From Paraburkholderia piptadeniae (GTDB lineage: Bacteria; Pseudomonadota; Gammaproteobacteria; Burkholderiales; Burkholderiaceae), in the NCBI RefSeq assembly GCF_900007165.1, contig NZ_CYGY02000017.1, forward strand, positions 62,001-126,000: a stretch of 64,000 bases of DNA. The letters run 5' to 3'. Made by a program: the position numbers and the translations under genes. The notes below the pieces were generated by a model. The model saw nothing but the letters and a program-made list of their open reading frames with translations. It was not told where the DNA came from and did not search any database. Below, piece by piece: positions 1-8,687 of the stretch. The stretch's first letter is position 1; each line of letters starts with the position of its first letter.

Positions 1-792
1 AAGAGGAACGCAAGCGGCCGGCTCGCATAGCCGGAGAGCTTTGCGTTATGGGCGTTGCGCTGGGCGATTGTCAGATGTTCCAATTGTTCAGTGGGTCGTT
101 TGGGTCGGGTTCAAATCGTGCAACGGCTGTGCCTGGCGCGGCTCGTAACAACCAGCGTAGGCCCCGCATTGTAAACATGCAAAAGCCATTTCGCATGGCG
201 GTAAGACCAATGAGGGCGCGATTATTTTTGCGACAAGTACCGGTAAGCTTTCCCAGGCTGGACCCGTTGCGGGTCAAGAGGTTCACGCCATCGGCGAGAA
301 TTTTCAAGATATAATTACAGATTGCATACGAAGCCGGCGAGGCGGTTGCTCCGCCACGTCGACGGTTCATCGATGACCGTCGTCAAACGGCTTGCGGCGT
401 CAGTGCCGATGCAAGGTTCCCACTGTAAAACGCCTTGAGAAAACAAGGGTTTGCGAAGTGTTTCGCGCCTGTAACAACGTAAAGACTTTGAAATGTCGGG
501 GGCCGGTCGGACGAGCGGGCATCGATAATGCATGCTCGGTCCAGTCAGGAAATATCTGACAGTTTGTCAACGTCCGTTCATGAGCCGCGTTTATGGCTAG
601 AGCACAGACTTTGACATTGACCAAGCTGGCGTCTTACCAAGCGATCCATCGCAGGAATTTCTCGAAAGAATCAGGCTCGTGTTGTATGCAGCTCGATGCT
701 GCCTGCAGAACCGAGCGCCCTGGCGAGCAAGCGAAGTCGCTTTTACCAAACTGCAGTCTTTTTGCCTGATCTTTTACGAGGAGTTTTTCATT
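1..792. other. Non-coding left edge
   Basis: Nearly 800 bases upstream of the glycosyltransferase gene hold no gene I can recognise. One forward frame is open from the window edge to a stop at 312-314, but its translation resembles no family I know and its composition is unlike the neighbouring genes. It could be the tail of a truncated gene or chance. The stretch is less GC-rich than the coding DNA. A TTGACA hexamer at 611-616 is a possible -35 for the downstream gene, but the matching -10 is poor. Confidence 0.5.
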
Positions 793-1857
793 ATGCGAAT
801 CGCTCAAATCGCTCCGTTGCACGAGGCGGTTCCTCCCAAGCTCTATGGCGGCACCGAGCGCGTTGTGTCGTATCTCACGGAAGCGCTCGTCGAGCTGGGA
901 CACGACGTGACGCTCTTTGCAAGTGGCGATTCGCAAACCTCCGCGAAGCTCGAAGCATTCTGGCCGCAGGCTTTGCGTCTGGACCCGACGATCCGCGACG
1001 TGATGGCGCCGCACATGCTGCTGCTCGAAGAAGTGCGCCGCCGCGCGGACGAATTCGACGTGCTGCATTTCCACATCGACTACTATCCGTTCTCGCTGTT
1101 CGCACGCCAGCCGGTGCCGTTCCTGACGACGATGCACGGCCGTCTCGATCTGCCGGAACTGCAGCCCGTCTTCAACACGTTCAGCGATGTGCCCGTCGTG
1201 TCGATCTCGGATAATCAGCGCCAGCCGCTGCAACAGGCCAACTGGCTGTCGACCGTCTATCACGGTCTGCCGGAAAACGTGCTCACGCCAATCCCCAACG
1301 TCGAGCCGGACTACCTCGCATTCCTCGGCCGCGTCTCGCCGGAGAAGGGCCTTGACCGCGCGATCCGCATCGCCGGCCAGGCAGGCATGAAGCTCAAGGT
1401 CGCCGCCAAGATCGACAAGGCCGACCGCGCCTATTACGAGGAAGTGATCAAGCCGCTGATGGCGCTCCCGCACGTCGAGTACATCGGCGAAATCGGCGAA
1501 GCCGAAAAGCGTGAGTTCCTCGGCAACGCTCATGCACTGGTGTTCCCGATCGACTGGCCGGAGCCGTTCGGTCTGGTGATGATCGAGGCGATGGCTTGCG
1601 GCACGCCCGTGATCGCGTTCAAGCGCGGCTCGGTGCCGGAAGTGATTGAAAACGGTGTGTCGGGCTTCGTCGTCGAAGACGAAATCAGCGCTGTCGCAGC
1701 ACTCAAGCGTCTAGACCAGCTGCCGCGCGCAGCGGTCCGCAAGGCGTTCGAAGACCGCTTCTCGTCGAAGGTGATGGCGCAGAACTATCTGAAGACGTAC
1801 GAAGAGATGCTGCGTGCGAAGCGCCGCACAGTGCTGCGCGAAGTCAACGCAGGCTGA
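793..1857 (+). CDS. Family 4 glycosyltransferase
   Basis: A 354-residue GT-B glycosyltransferase predicted to transfer a sugar from an activated nucleotide donor; the acceptor cannot be read from the sequence. The N-terminal half opens with MRIAQIAPLHEAVPPKLYGG, typical of the GT4 acceptor domain with its glycine loop. The C-terminal half has the retaining-enzyme EX7E motif EPFGLVMIE at about residues 257-265, followed by AMACGTPVIAF. The ATG at 793 is preceded by GAGGAG at 778-783; upstream in-frame starts lack this and would add non-conserved residues. The gene stands alone, with no polysaccharide cluster beside it, so a role in exopolysaccharide, glycan storage or envelope sugars is open. 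Confidence 0.85.
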   Translation: MRIAQIAPLHEAVPPKLYGGTERVVSYLTEALVELGHDVTLFASGDSQTSAKLEAFWPQALRLDPTIRDVMAPHMLLLEEVRRRADEFDVLHFHIDYYPFSLFARQPVPFLTTMHGRLDLPELQPVFNTFSDVPVVSISDNQRQPLQQANWLSTVYHGLPENVLTPIPNVEPDYLAFLGRVSPEKGLDRAIRIAGQAGMKLKVAAKIDKADRAYYEEVIKPLMALPHVEYIGEIGEAEKREFLGNAHALVFPIDWPEPFGLVMIEAMACGTPVIAFKRGSVPEVIENGVSGFVVEDEISAVAALKRLDQLPRAAVRKAFEDRFSSKVMAQNYLKTYEEMLRAKRRTVLREVNAG

Positions 1858-1925
1858 TCGCCGCCATCGAGGGCCGTCCGGACTTCGAGCCGGGTTCAGT
1901 GGCGGTCCTTGTGAATCAGTATCAG

Positions 1926-1957
1926 CGCCCCGCATGTGCCGAACATGCGGGGCGTTG
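1926..1957 (+). terminator. Hairpin after glycosyltransferase gene
   Basis: A perfect 12-bp stem (1926-1937 with 1943-1954) and 5-nt loop lie about 70 bases after the stop codon. The following bases are TTGTTG, so the U-tract is weak. It probably ends transcription or protects the 3' end. Confidence 0.6.
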
Positions 1958-2054
1958 TTGCATTTATGCCGCACGCCGGTGTGTAGCATGAGGGCGAATG
2001 GTTCGAAAGCACGCGTTCCGGGGCTGCAACCGTGAGACGAATCCGTAATATCCC

Positions 2055-2060
2055 TATAAT
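2055..2060 (+). promoter_or_regulatory. -10 box TATAAT for gene at 2108
   Basis: A consensus TATAAT lies 48 bases upstream of the TTG start at 2108. No good -35 hexamer is seen 17 bp upstream. Confidence 0.5.
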
Positions 2061-2107
2061 GGCCGTGCCGCAAATCCGGCGCGGCGCGTCCACATGAGGA
2101 GAGTGCT

Positions 2108-2971
2108 TTGGCGAGAACGAAACAGACGCGTGCGAGCGCAGTGCCTGGCGCCGGCACGATGTTCGCGCTTCGCGCCATCGGTCTCGTGATACTGGCTCGC
2201 TGGCTCTTCTCGATGGGCGAGATGGCGCCGCTGACCGCGCTTCAGGCGATGGCATCGTCGCCATGGGCGTGCATCAATCTCGTCTTCCTGTTTCTTCTGA
2301 TCTTCCTGCCGGGCGCGAAGCCGCGCGCCGAGCGGCCGTTTCATCCGTTGCCGCAGTGGCTGCGTCAGGCGCTGCGTCTCTTTGCGTTTCTCGGTCTGCT
2401 GTTTGCCGTCTGGTCGGTCGGCGCGTTTGTCTGGGCGGCCGGCTGGCGGCGCGCGTTCAACACCGTCGCCGCGACGAACGGCTGGCTGATCGCGGCGCCC
2501 ACGTTGTACGCCGTCGTCGTCTGGATCTGCCGGCCGCGCGCGCTGTGGCGCACGAATATCGCTGCGCGCCGGTTCGCGATCGGCCGCTTCGCGATCTCGA
2601 TCGACGCCGTCACGCGTACGGCGATCGTCTGGGCCGAAAGCCGCAAGCTTGGCCAATACGATGCGCGCGAGCTGTCGCTGCGCTGGCTCGATGTGGCCTC
2701 GGGCGGTTCCGGCGTGCGGCGCGCGATGCCATCCGTCGCGTCCGTCGACCTGCCAGGCGCACAGCCCGCGACGGTGCCGCCTGTCGCGAACGGTCACGCG
2801 ACGCTCGAGCGCGCGGGTGTCGGCGGCCTGCTCCGTCCCAAGGTCGAGCTAATGTGGGATTCGCCCGCCGCCGCCGGTCATAACCGGCAGACGGTGTTTC
2901 GCACACCGCTTTCGTCTGAAGGCGATCGTGTGGCCGCCCGAGCGCTCGACGCAAGCCTGCGCCAGGCCTGA
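2108..2971 (+). CDS. Hypothetical multi-spanning membrane protein
   Basis: A 287-residue protein I do not recognise. Hydrophobic segments at roughly residues 18-40, 52-70, 90-112 and 128-142 suggest about four membrane spans, followed by a soluble C-terminal half of about 140 residues that starts with a basic RRFAIGRFAISID stretch. The start is TTG at 2108, preceded by AGGAGAG at 2097-2103 with good spacing; the next in-frame ATG (2159) has no clear Shine-Dalgarno. With this start the protein begins MARTKQT, identical over six residues after Met to the histone H3 tail (see findings). It is followed by a DUF2214-type membrane protein gene, but an 87-base gap makes co-transcription only possible. 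Confidence 0.7.
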   Translation: MARTKQTRASAVPGAGTMFALRAIGLVILARWLFSMGEMAPLTALQAMASSPWACINLVFLFLLIFLPGAKPRAERPFHPLPQWLRQALRLFAFLGLLFAVWSVGAFVWAAGWRRAFNTVAATNGWLIAAPTLYAVVVWICRPRALWRTNIAARRFAIGRFAISIDAVTRTAIVWAESRKLGQYDARELSLRWLDVASGGSGVRRAMPSVASVDLPGAQPATVPPVANGHATLERAGVGGLLRPKVELMWDSPAAAGHNRQTVFRTPLSSEGDRVAARALDASLRQA

Positions 2972-3058
2972 GCTTTCCCGAGCGCGCCTCTCGCGAGTCG
3001 GGCTCCGTCGTTTTCCCGAAGCATCAACGGCCGCTTTGCATCGATCATGGAGGTGTCC

Positions 3059-3514
3059 ATGCTGATCCGCTGGTTGCTTGCCGCTATTCATCTGCTGGGC
3101 TACGGATTCGCGCTCGCGTCGATCATCGGGCGCACGCGGGCGCTGCGTCGCCTGTCCGGTCCCGCCGATCTGCCACGCGTCTTTCTCGCGGACACCGGTT
3201 GGGGCATCACGGCCATCGTTCTGATCGTCACCGGTTTGATGCGCGTCTTCGGCGGCTTCGAGAAGGGCGCCGATTACTACCTGCATGAGCCGCTTTTCCA
3301 CATCAAGATGACGGCGCTCGTGCTGATCCTCATTCTCGAAGCGATGCCGATGATGGCGCTGATCCGCTGGCGCATCGCGGTCAAACAAGGCGATACGCCG
3401 GACCTCACAGGCGCGAGGCGCTTTGCGCGCATCGGCCACTGGCAGTCCATTCTGCTGATCGTGATGGTGTTTGCGGCGTCGGGCATGGCGCGCGGCATTG
3501 GGGCGGCTGCGTAG
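3059..3514 (+). CDS. DUF2214-type small membrane protein
   Basis: A 151-residue integral membrane protein with four predicted spans and a short C-terminal tail. The opening MLIRWLLAAIHLLGYGFAL and the GRTRALRRL segment resemble the uncharacterised DUF2214 family of proteobacterial membrane proteins, for which no function is known. An upstream ATG at 3047 is in frame, but GGAGGTG at 3049-3055 is placed for the ATG at 3059, so I use the latter. A bidirectional terminator follows, then tRNA-Val on the other strand. Confidence 0.75.
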   Translation: MLIRWLLAAIHLLGYGFALASIIGRTRALRRLSGPADLPRVFLADTGWGITAIVLIVTGLMRVFGGFEKGADYYLHEPLFHIKMTALVLILILEAMPMMALIRWRIAVKQGDTPDLTGARRFARIGHWQSILLIVMVFAASGMARGIGAAA

Positions 3515-3557
3515 CAGCACGAAGCATCGAAAGAGAAAAATCGAACGCGAAAAGAAA

Positions 3558-3590
3558 AAGGCCCGGGCGTTTCCGTCCGGGCCTTCTTTT
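3558..3590. terminator. Bidirectional terminator
   Basis: A 9-bp GC-rich stem (3558-3566 with 3577-3585) is flanked by A-rich sequence on the left and TTCTTTT on the right. It can end the rightward membrane-protein gene and the leftward tRNA-Val transcript. Confidence 0.8.
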
Positions 3591-3599
3591 CTTCGAATC

Positions 3600-3674
3600 T
3601 GGTGGGTAGTACTGGGATCGAACCAGTGACCCCTGCCGTGTGAAGGCAGTGCTCTACCGCTGAGCTAACCACCC
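3600..3674 (-). tRNA. tRNA-Val(CAC)
   Basis: A 75-base cloverleaf read on the minus strand, with acceptor GGGTGGT paired to ACTACCC, the GGTTCGATCCC T-arm and an encoded CCA end. The 7-base anticodon loop TTCACAC gives anticodon CAC, which reads GUG valine codons; GUG is heavily used in this GC-rich genome. The tRNA sits immediately downstream of dnaQ on the same strand. Confidence 0.93.
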
Positions 3675-3722
3675 GAAGAGCTGTGCATTATGTCAGGTCT
3701 TTCAGACTTCGACAAGCACTTT

Positions 3723-4472
3723 TTAAGCGATTTGCGCATCGGCGGTTGCGGATGCATCTTCCGCCGCCGGTTGCGTGCGCCACACGCTCGTCCCCTTCAG
3801 CGATTTGTCGAGACCGTCGAGTAGCGCTTCGTGTTCGGTGAGTTCATCGTCGGTGGCGGCGAGCACGACGAGCTCGACCTCATCGAGCTTCACGCGCTTC
3901 GTGCCGCCCGCAACACCAGACGCCGCTTCGCCGATCATGTCGATCACGAGGCTTTCCTGGCCGCGTGTCATCGCGAGATAGACCTCGGCGAGCAGTTCCG
4001 AGTCGAGCAACGCGCCGTGCAGCGTGCGGTGCGCATTGCTGACGCCGAAGCGGTCGCACAGCGCGTCGAGCGAATTGCGCTTGCCCGGGAACATCGACTT
4101 GGCACGCACGAGCGTATCGATCACTTCGCCGCAATGCTCGCTGAACGGCGGCAGGCCGAGCAGCGCGAACTCCGCATCGAGAAAGCCGATATCGAACGGC
4201 GCGTTGTGGATGATGATCTCCGCGTCCGTGACGAAATCGCGCAGCGCGTCTGCGATCTCCGCGAACTTGGGCTTGTCGCTCAGGAATTCCGTTGTCAGGC
4301 CATGGACGGCCAGCGCGCCCGGATCGCTGTCGCGCTCCGGGTTGACATAGAAGTGCAGGTTGTTGCCCGTCAGCCGGCGGTTCACCAGCTCGACGCAGCC
4401 GATTTCGATGATGCGGTCGCCGCTCTTTGCATTCAGTCCGGTGGTTTCCGTATCGAGGATGATTTGGCGCAT
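3723..4472 (-). CDS. dnaQ: DNA polymerase III epsilon subunit
   Basis: The 3'-5' proofreading exonuclease of the replicative polymerase, 249 residues, acting with the alpha and theta subunits in the core. Exonuclease motif I is DTETTG near the N-terminus, motif II is HNAPFDIGFLD and motif III contains HGALLDSELL, so the acidic residues and histidine of the DEDDh family are present. The start at 4472 gives MRQIILDTETTG, the usual N-terminus; a longer frame to 4577 adds unrelated residues. It follows rnhA by 61 bases on the same strand, the classic rnhA-dnaQ pairing, here co-oriented rather than divergent as in E. coli. The last 40 residues or so are a loose Ala-rich tail. Confidence 0.96.
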   Translation of the reverse strand: MRQIILDTETTGLNAKSGDRIIEIGCVELVNRRLTGNNLHFYVNPERDSDPGALAVHGLTTEFLSDKPKFAEIADALRDFVTDAEIIIHNAPFDIGFLDAEFALLGLPPFSEHCGEVIDTLVRAKSMFPGKRNSLDALCDRFGVSNAHRTLHGALLDSELLAEVYLAMTRGQESLVIDMIGEAASGVAGGTKRVKLDEVELVVLAATDDELTEHEALLDGLDKSLKGTSVWRTQPAAEDASATADAQIA

Positions 4473-4533
4473 GTCGGAGTTGCCCTGCCTGGTTGGTTGG
4501 ATGCCTCGAAAGGCAAGATTGCCGTGAGAGCCG

Positions 4534-4980
4534 TTACAGATCGGCGAGCATCGCGACGCCGCGATTGGCGAGCGCATCGGCGCGTTCGTTCTCGGGATGA
4601 CCCGAGTGGCCTCTCACCCAGCGCCACTCGAGTTCGTGCTCCTGCGTGAGCGCATCGAGCCGCTTCCACAGATCGGCGTTCTTGACGGGCGCCTTCGCGG
4701 CCGTCATCCAGTTCTTCTTTTTCCAGCCGTGAATCCATTCGCTGATACCTTTCTGCACGTATTGCGAGTCCGTGTGCACGATTGCCTTGCATGGGCGCTT
4801 CAACGCTTCGAGCGCAGCGATCACGGCCATCAGCTCCATCCGGTTGTTCGTTGTGTTCGCTTCGCCTCCGAACAGTTCCTTTTCCTGCGTGCCATAGCGC
4901 AGCAATGCGCCCCAGCCGCCGGGGCCGGGGTTTCCCTTGCAGGCGCCGTCGGTGAAGATTTCGATCAGGTCAGAACTCAT
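4534..4980 (-). CDS. rnhA: Ribonuclease HI
   Basis: Cytoplasmic endonuclease of 148 residues that cleaves the RNA strand of RNA-DNA hybrids, such as R-loops and Okazaki primers. The family signature [17 protein letters not shown], then [11 protein letters not shown] and VHTDSQYV, supply the metal-binding Asp-Glu-Asp residues, and the C-terminal [11 protein letters not shown] contributes the conserved His and final Asp. Its ATG overlaps the stop of the upstream methyltransferase gene (4977-4980), so the two are translationally coupled, and dnaQ follows. Length and motifs match the type 1 enzyme. Confidence 0.96.
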   Translation of the reverse strand: MSSDLIEIFTDGACKGNPGPGGWGALLRYGTQEKELFGGEANTTNNRMELMAVIAALEALKRPCKAIVHTDSQYVQKGISEWIHGWKKKNWMTAAKAPVKNADLWKRLDALTQEHELEWRWVRGHSGHPENERADALANRGVAMLADL

Positions 4981-5792
4981 TGATGTTTATTGCGTGCGTT
5001 GGGTGTGGCGGCGGGTGTGAGGCCGGGGGCCAGCACGGGTTTCTTGACTTTCAGCGGACCGACGAGGCGCATGCCGCGCACGCGCTTGATCGCCGTGACC
5101 ATGTAGACGGCGCCGAAGATCGGCCACCAGCGGTCGCCCGCGGCTTCCATGAACTGATAGCGCGAGAGCCATTTTTCGCTGACGAGGGGCGGACGATAGC
5201 AGCCGAAGCGTCCGCGATCAAGATCGAAGCCGAGCAGCTTGATCCAGTCCTTCAGGCGGGTGAAGGCGATCAGATCGTGCGCGGCGGGCACAAACGGACG
5301 TCCCGTCACCTTGCCGACCGACTGCCTCGCGCCCCACAGCGACAGCGAATTGAAGCCGAGGATGATCAGCTGGCCTTCCGGCATCAGCACGCGCTCGGCT
5401 TCGCGCAGCAGACGGTGCGGATCGCGCGTGAACTCCAGCGTGTGAGGCATCACGATCAGATCGACGCTTTGCGCCTCGAACGGCAGATCGAGCAGATCGC
5501 ACCAGACGGAACTGCGCCCGGGCGGCGCGTGGCGCTCGGGCAGGCCGCCCGCGACGCCGCGCGGAAACGTGTACGGCGCGCTCGCGCCGCTTTCTGCGTC
5601 GAGCACGAGTCCTCGGCAGGGCATGCGATTCTCGCGCAGCGCATCGAGTTGCGGCAGCCCGAGTTGCAGCGCGTGATAGCCGAACACGTCGGACACGACG
5701 AGGTCGAGCTGCGCCTGCTCCCACTCCAGCACATAGCGTCCGGGAGGGGAGGTGGTCCAGGCAGGCCAGTCTATAATCGATCGGTCAGACAT
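4977..5792 (-). CDS. Class I SAM-dependent methyltransferase
   Basis: A 271-residue protein of the Methyltransf_11 type. It has a degenerate SAM-binding strand region ([10 protein letters not shown]), the acidic/aromatic segment [20 protein letters not shown] characteristic of this family, and [21 protein letters not shown]. The substrate is unknown. The ATG at 5792 is favoured because upstream residues are not conserved-looking; it lies in a CATG palindrome shared with the divergent gloB region. It is the first gene of a leftward operon with rnhA and dnaQ. Confidence 0.85.
   Translation of the reverse strand: MSDRSIIDWPAWTTSPPGRYVLEWEQAQLDLVVSDVFGYHALQLGLPQLDALRENRMPCRGLVLDAESGASAPYTFPRGVAGGLPERHAPPGRSSVWCDLLDLPFEAQSVDLIVMPHTLEFTRDPHRLLREAERVLMPEGQLIILGFNSLSLWGARQSVGKVTGRPFVPAAHDLIAFTRLKDWIKLLGFDLDRGRFGCYRPPLVSEKWLSRYQFMEAAGDRWWPIFGAVYMVTAIKRVRGMRLVGPLKVKKPVLAPGLTPAATPNARNKHQ
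5772..5777 (+). promoter_or_regulatory. -10 box TATAAT for gloB
   Basis: A consensus TATAAT lies 35-40 bases before the gloB ATG at 5812. It sits inside the 5' end of the divergent methyltransferase gene, so the two transcription starts overlap. Confidence 0.5.
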
Positions 5793-5811
5793 GTTGAAGA
5801 ATGCGTCGCCT

Positions 5812-6603
5812 ATGAATTCGCTCGAGTACGTGCCCGTCCCGGCATTCGATGACAATTACATCTGGGTCGTGTCGGACGGCCGTCATGCCGTGGTCGTCGA
5901 TCCGGGCGATGCCGCCCCGGTGAAGTCTTATCTGGCAAAACGGGGATGGCGGCTGAGCGCTATTTTACTCACCCACCATCATGCCGACCACGTCGGCGGA
6001 GTGGCCGATCTGCTGAATGGCCAGGCCGTACCCGTCTACGGTCCCGCGGGAGAAGCGATTCGCTGGCTGACCACGCGGCTCAAACACGGCGACGCGGTGC
6101 ACATCGACACGCCGCCACTCGACTTCACGATTCTCGACGTCCCGGGTCATACGAGCGGCCATATCGCGTACTTCCAGCCCGCCGACCCGCGCGGCACGCC
6201 GCACGTGTTCTGCGGCGACACGCTGTTCGCCTGCGGCTGCGGTCGGCTGTTCGAAGGCACGCCGGCGCAGATGCTGACGTCGCTCGACGCGCTCGCTTCG
6301 TTGCCGGGCGAAACGGAAGTCCATTGCGCGCACGAATACACCCTGTCGAACATCCGCTTCGCGCTCGCGTGCGAGCCTGACAACGCGAAGCTGCAAGCCT
6401 GGCGCGACGAGGCGGCGGCCCTGCGCGCGCGACACGTCCCGACGCTCCCTACGACGATCGCTCACGAACGCGCCGTCAACCCGTTTTTGCGCGCCGGCGA
6501 GCCGGCCGTCCAGGCGACGCTCGCCGAACAATTGCACGAATCGGTGCCTGACCGGCTGGCCGCATTCACGCTGATGCGCGAGTGGAAGAACAGGTTCCGC
6601 TAA
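5812..6603 (+). CDS. gloB: Hydroxyacylglutathione hydrolase (glyoxalase II)
   Basis: A 263-residue cytosolic metallo-beta-lactamase-fold enzyme that hydrolyses S-lactoylglutathione to lactate and glutathione, the second step of methylglyoxal detoxification. The metal-binding motif THHHADH is present at about residues 54-60, followed by DVPGHTSGHIAYF, FCGDTLFACGCGRLFEG and HCAHEYTLSNIRF, which supply the remaining His and Asp ligands and the glutathione-binding segment. I place the start at 5812, giving MNSLEYVPVPAFDDNYIW, the usual family N-terminus; an in-frame ATG at 5791 is possible. Only 19 bases separate it from the start of the divergent methyltransferase gene. Confidence 0.94.
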   Translation: MNSLEYVPVPAFDDNYIWVVSDGRHAVVVDPGDAAPVKSYLAKRGWRLSAILLTHHHADHVGGVADLLNGQAVPVYGPAGEAIRWLTTRLKHGDAVHIDTPPLDFTILDVPGHTSGHIAYFQPADPRGTPHVFCGDTLFACGCGRLFEGTPAQMLTSLDALASLPGETEVHCAHEYTLSNIRFALACEPDNAKLQAWRDEAAALRARHVPTLPTTIAHERAVNPFLRAGEPAVQATLAEQLHESVPDRLAAFTLMREWKNRFR

Positions 6604-6641
6604 CCAGGCAATTCTTGGGGGCATGTTCATCCGAATCATAG

Positions 6642-6677
6642 AAAAAAACGCCAAGCTTCAGATTTCGCGGCGTTTTT
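6642..6677 (+). terminator. Terminator after gloB
   Basis: A 9-bp stem of AAAAACGCC with GGCGTTTTT (6644-6652 and 6669-6677) around a 16-nt loop, ending in five T. It follows gloB by about 40 bases. Confidence 0.7.
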
Positions 6678-6690
6678 CACCTTTTTCCGA

Positions 6691-6719
6691 TTGACGGAAA
6701 AGGCGCACTTTCGTACTAT
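6691..6719 (+). promoter_or_regulatory. Sigma-70-type promoter of mltD
   Basis: TTGACG at 6691-6696, a 17-bp spacer, and TACTAT at 6714-6719, followed about 40 bases later by the mltD ATG. This is one of the best promoter matches in the window. Confidence 0.7.
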
Positions 6720-6757
6720 CGGCTGCAAATTCCAGCCCTTTGGAAGCCGAGACGTTC

Positions 6758-8440
6758 ATGAGATTTATCTTCAGCGCGTTATTGGTCCTGACGCTCACCG
6801 CTTGTGCGAGCCAGGGGCCAACGACGAACAGCCTTTCAACTGCTTCCAATCCAGCTAGCCAGCAAGCCGTAGCCGACACCCTTCGCAAGACCGCCACCGC
6901 CAAAGAAACGATCAACGTCGACCAGAGTTCCGTCGACCAGTTGACGAGCGAGGACTCCGATCTCTGGGGCCGTATCCGCCGTGGTTTTCAGATTCCCGAC
7001 CTGCAAAGCGACCTCGTCGACATGCAGGCGAACTGGTATGCGCAGCGTCCTGACTACGTCCAGCGCATGACCGAGCGGTCGCAGAAGTACCTGTATCACA
7101 TCGTCGAAGAACTGGAAGCGCGCCACATGCCGACCGAGCTGGCGCTGTTGCCGTTCATCGAGTCCGCGTACAACCCGCAGGCATTGTCGGTTGCGAAGGC
7201 CGCGGGCATGTGGCAGTTCGTGCCCGGCACGGGCCGCACGTACAACCTGAAGCAGAACATGTGGCAGGACGAGCGCCGCGACGTGCTCGCGTCCACCAGC
7301 GCGGCGCTCGACTATCTGTCGCGTCTGCACGATATGTTCGGCGACTGGTATCTGGCGCTCGCCGCGTACAACTGGGGCGAGGGCAACGTGCAGCGCGCGA
7401 TCGCACGCAACGAGGCGGCCGGTCTGCCGACAGACTATCAAAGCCTGCGCATGCCGCTGGAAACGCGCAACTACGTGCCCAAGCTGCAAGCCGTCAAGAA
7501 TATCGTGACGAATCCGCAGGTGTTCGGGCTCACGCTGCCGTCCATTCCGAACCACCCGTACTTCGTGACGGTCACGACGTCGCATGACATCGACGTCGAT
7601 ACGGCGGCGAAGCTCGCGAACATGACGCCCGACGAGTTCCGTTCACTGAACCCGTCGTTCAAGAAGCCGGTCATCCTCGGCGCGACGCAGCCGCAGATCC
7701 TGCTGCCGTTCGACAACGCCAGCGCCTTCGAGCGCAATTTGAAGTCGTACTCGGGCTCGCTGTCGTCGTGGACGACCTACACGGTCACGGAACGCTCGCG
7801 TCCGGCGGCGATCGCCGAGAAGATCGGCGTCGATGCCGACACGCTGATGGCCGTCAACAAGATTCCGGCGGGCATGCGCCTGAAGCCGGGCTCGACGATC
7901 GTCGTACCGCGCGCCGACGATGACGACGAGGACATCAGCGCCGACGTCGCCGAAAGCGCCGTGCTCGCGATGGAGCCGGACGTGCCCGACACGCGCAAGA
8001 TGCTGATCCGCGTGCGTCGCAAGCAGTCGATGGCGATGATCGCGGACCGCTACGACGTGTCGATCGGTCAGCTCAAAGCATGGAACCGTACGCGACGCGA
8101 CGTCGCGATGCCGGGCCAGGTCATCGTGCTGCACGTGCCCGTCGGCAAGGCGATGCCCGCCGAGCCGGGTCCGCAGAAGCTGGCGACGGTGCCTGTCGGC
8201 GGCGTCGAGCGGACGGGCGCCCAGATTGCGGACTCGCGCTCCGAGTCGCGATACGATAAGAAGCGGGGTCGCGGCCACTCGGGCGTCGTCAGGGTTTCGG
8301 AGCCGGTCGGCAAGTCCAGCAAGCCAGCCGCCGCCAAGGGCAAGATGACGAAGGTCTCGACGGAAGCGACCGGCAAGGCGTCGAAGGGCGAGACTTCGAG
8401 CCGCCACAAAGTCTCGGCCAGCGCGAAGAAGGGCAAGTAG
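6758..8440 (+). CDS. mltD: Membrane-bound lytic murein transglycosylase D
   Basis: A 560-residue lipoprotein that cleaves the glycan backbone of peptidoglycan, forming 1,6-anhydromuramic ends. The N-terminus MRFIFSALLVLTLTACAS is a lipoprotein signal with lipobox LTAC. The SLT domain follows at about residues 115-230 with ELALLPFIESAYNP carrying the catalytic glutamate, AAGMWQFVPGTG and AAYNWGEGNV. Two LysM-like segments occupy roughly residues 330-380 and 410-460, for glycan binding. The last 90 residues or so are Lys/Ser/Ala-rich and probably disordered. The ATG at 6758 is chosen over 6740 because it puts the signal peptide at the start. Confidence 0.93.
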   Translation: MRFIFSALLVLTLTACASQGPTTNSLSTASNPASQQAVADTLRKTATAKETINVDQSSVDQLTSEDSDLWGRIRRGFQIPDLQSDLVDMQANWYAQRPDYVQRMTERSQKYLYHIVEELEARHMPTELALLPFIESAYNPQALSVAKAAGMWQFVPGTGRTYNLKQNMWQDERRDVLASTSAALDYLSRLHDMFGDWYLALAAYNWGEGNVQRAIARNEAAGLPTDYQSLRMPLETRNYVPKLQAVKNIVTNPQVFGLTLPSIPNHPYFVTVTTSHDIDVDTAAKLANMTPDEFRSLNPSFKKPVILGATQPQILLPFDNASAFERNLKSYSGSLSSWTTYTVTERSRPAAIAEKIGVDADTLMAVNKIPAGMRLKPGSTIVVPRADDDDEDISADVAESAVLAMEPDVPDTRKMLIRVRRKQSMAMIADRYDVSIGQLKAWNRTRRDVAMPGQVIVLHVPVGKAMPAEPGPQKLATVPVGGVERTGAQIADSRSESRYDKKRGRGHSGVVRVSEPVGKSSKPAAAKGKMTKVSTEATGKASKGETSSRHKVSASAKKGK

Positions 8441-8527
8441 ACAACAAGCGGCCTTTCCGAGGACGACCGAACGTGCGCTGCGGGGGCAGCGCGTGAAGTG
8501 CGCTCCGATCTCTCCTCGTTTTCCTGA

Positions 8528-8556
8528 ACGCCGTCACCTGAGGTGACGGCGTTTTT
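8528..8556 (+). terminator. Terminator after mltD
   Basis: A perfect 11-bp stem (8528-8538 with 8542-8552), 3-nt loop TGA and five T. It lies 88 bases after the mltD stop. Confidence 0.88.
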
Positions 8557-8687
8557 CATTTCCGCTTTTCATTTCGACTGACAGCCGCCGGCGTTTCCCG
8601 CACGGGCCGCGCGGTCTTGCGCCACGATGGGCGCTATTGCCGCTATCGTTCACGCTCGGGTCCGCCGGACCATCCTGCTGATGCCTC

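Noticed and set aside
1711..2264. Leftward frames overlapping the glycosyltransferase 3' end
   Set aside because: They cross the hairpin at 1926-1954 and the promoter region of the next gene, with no coding-like translation.
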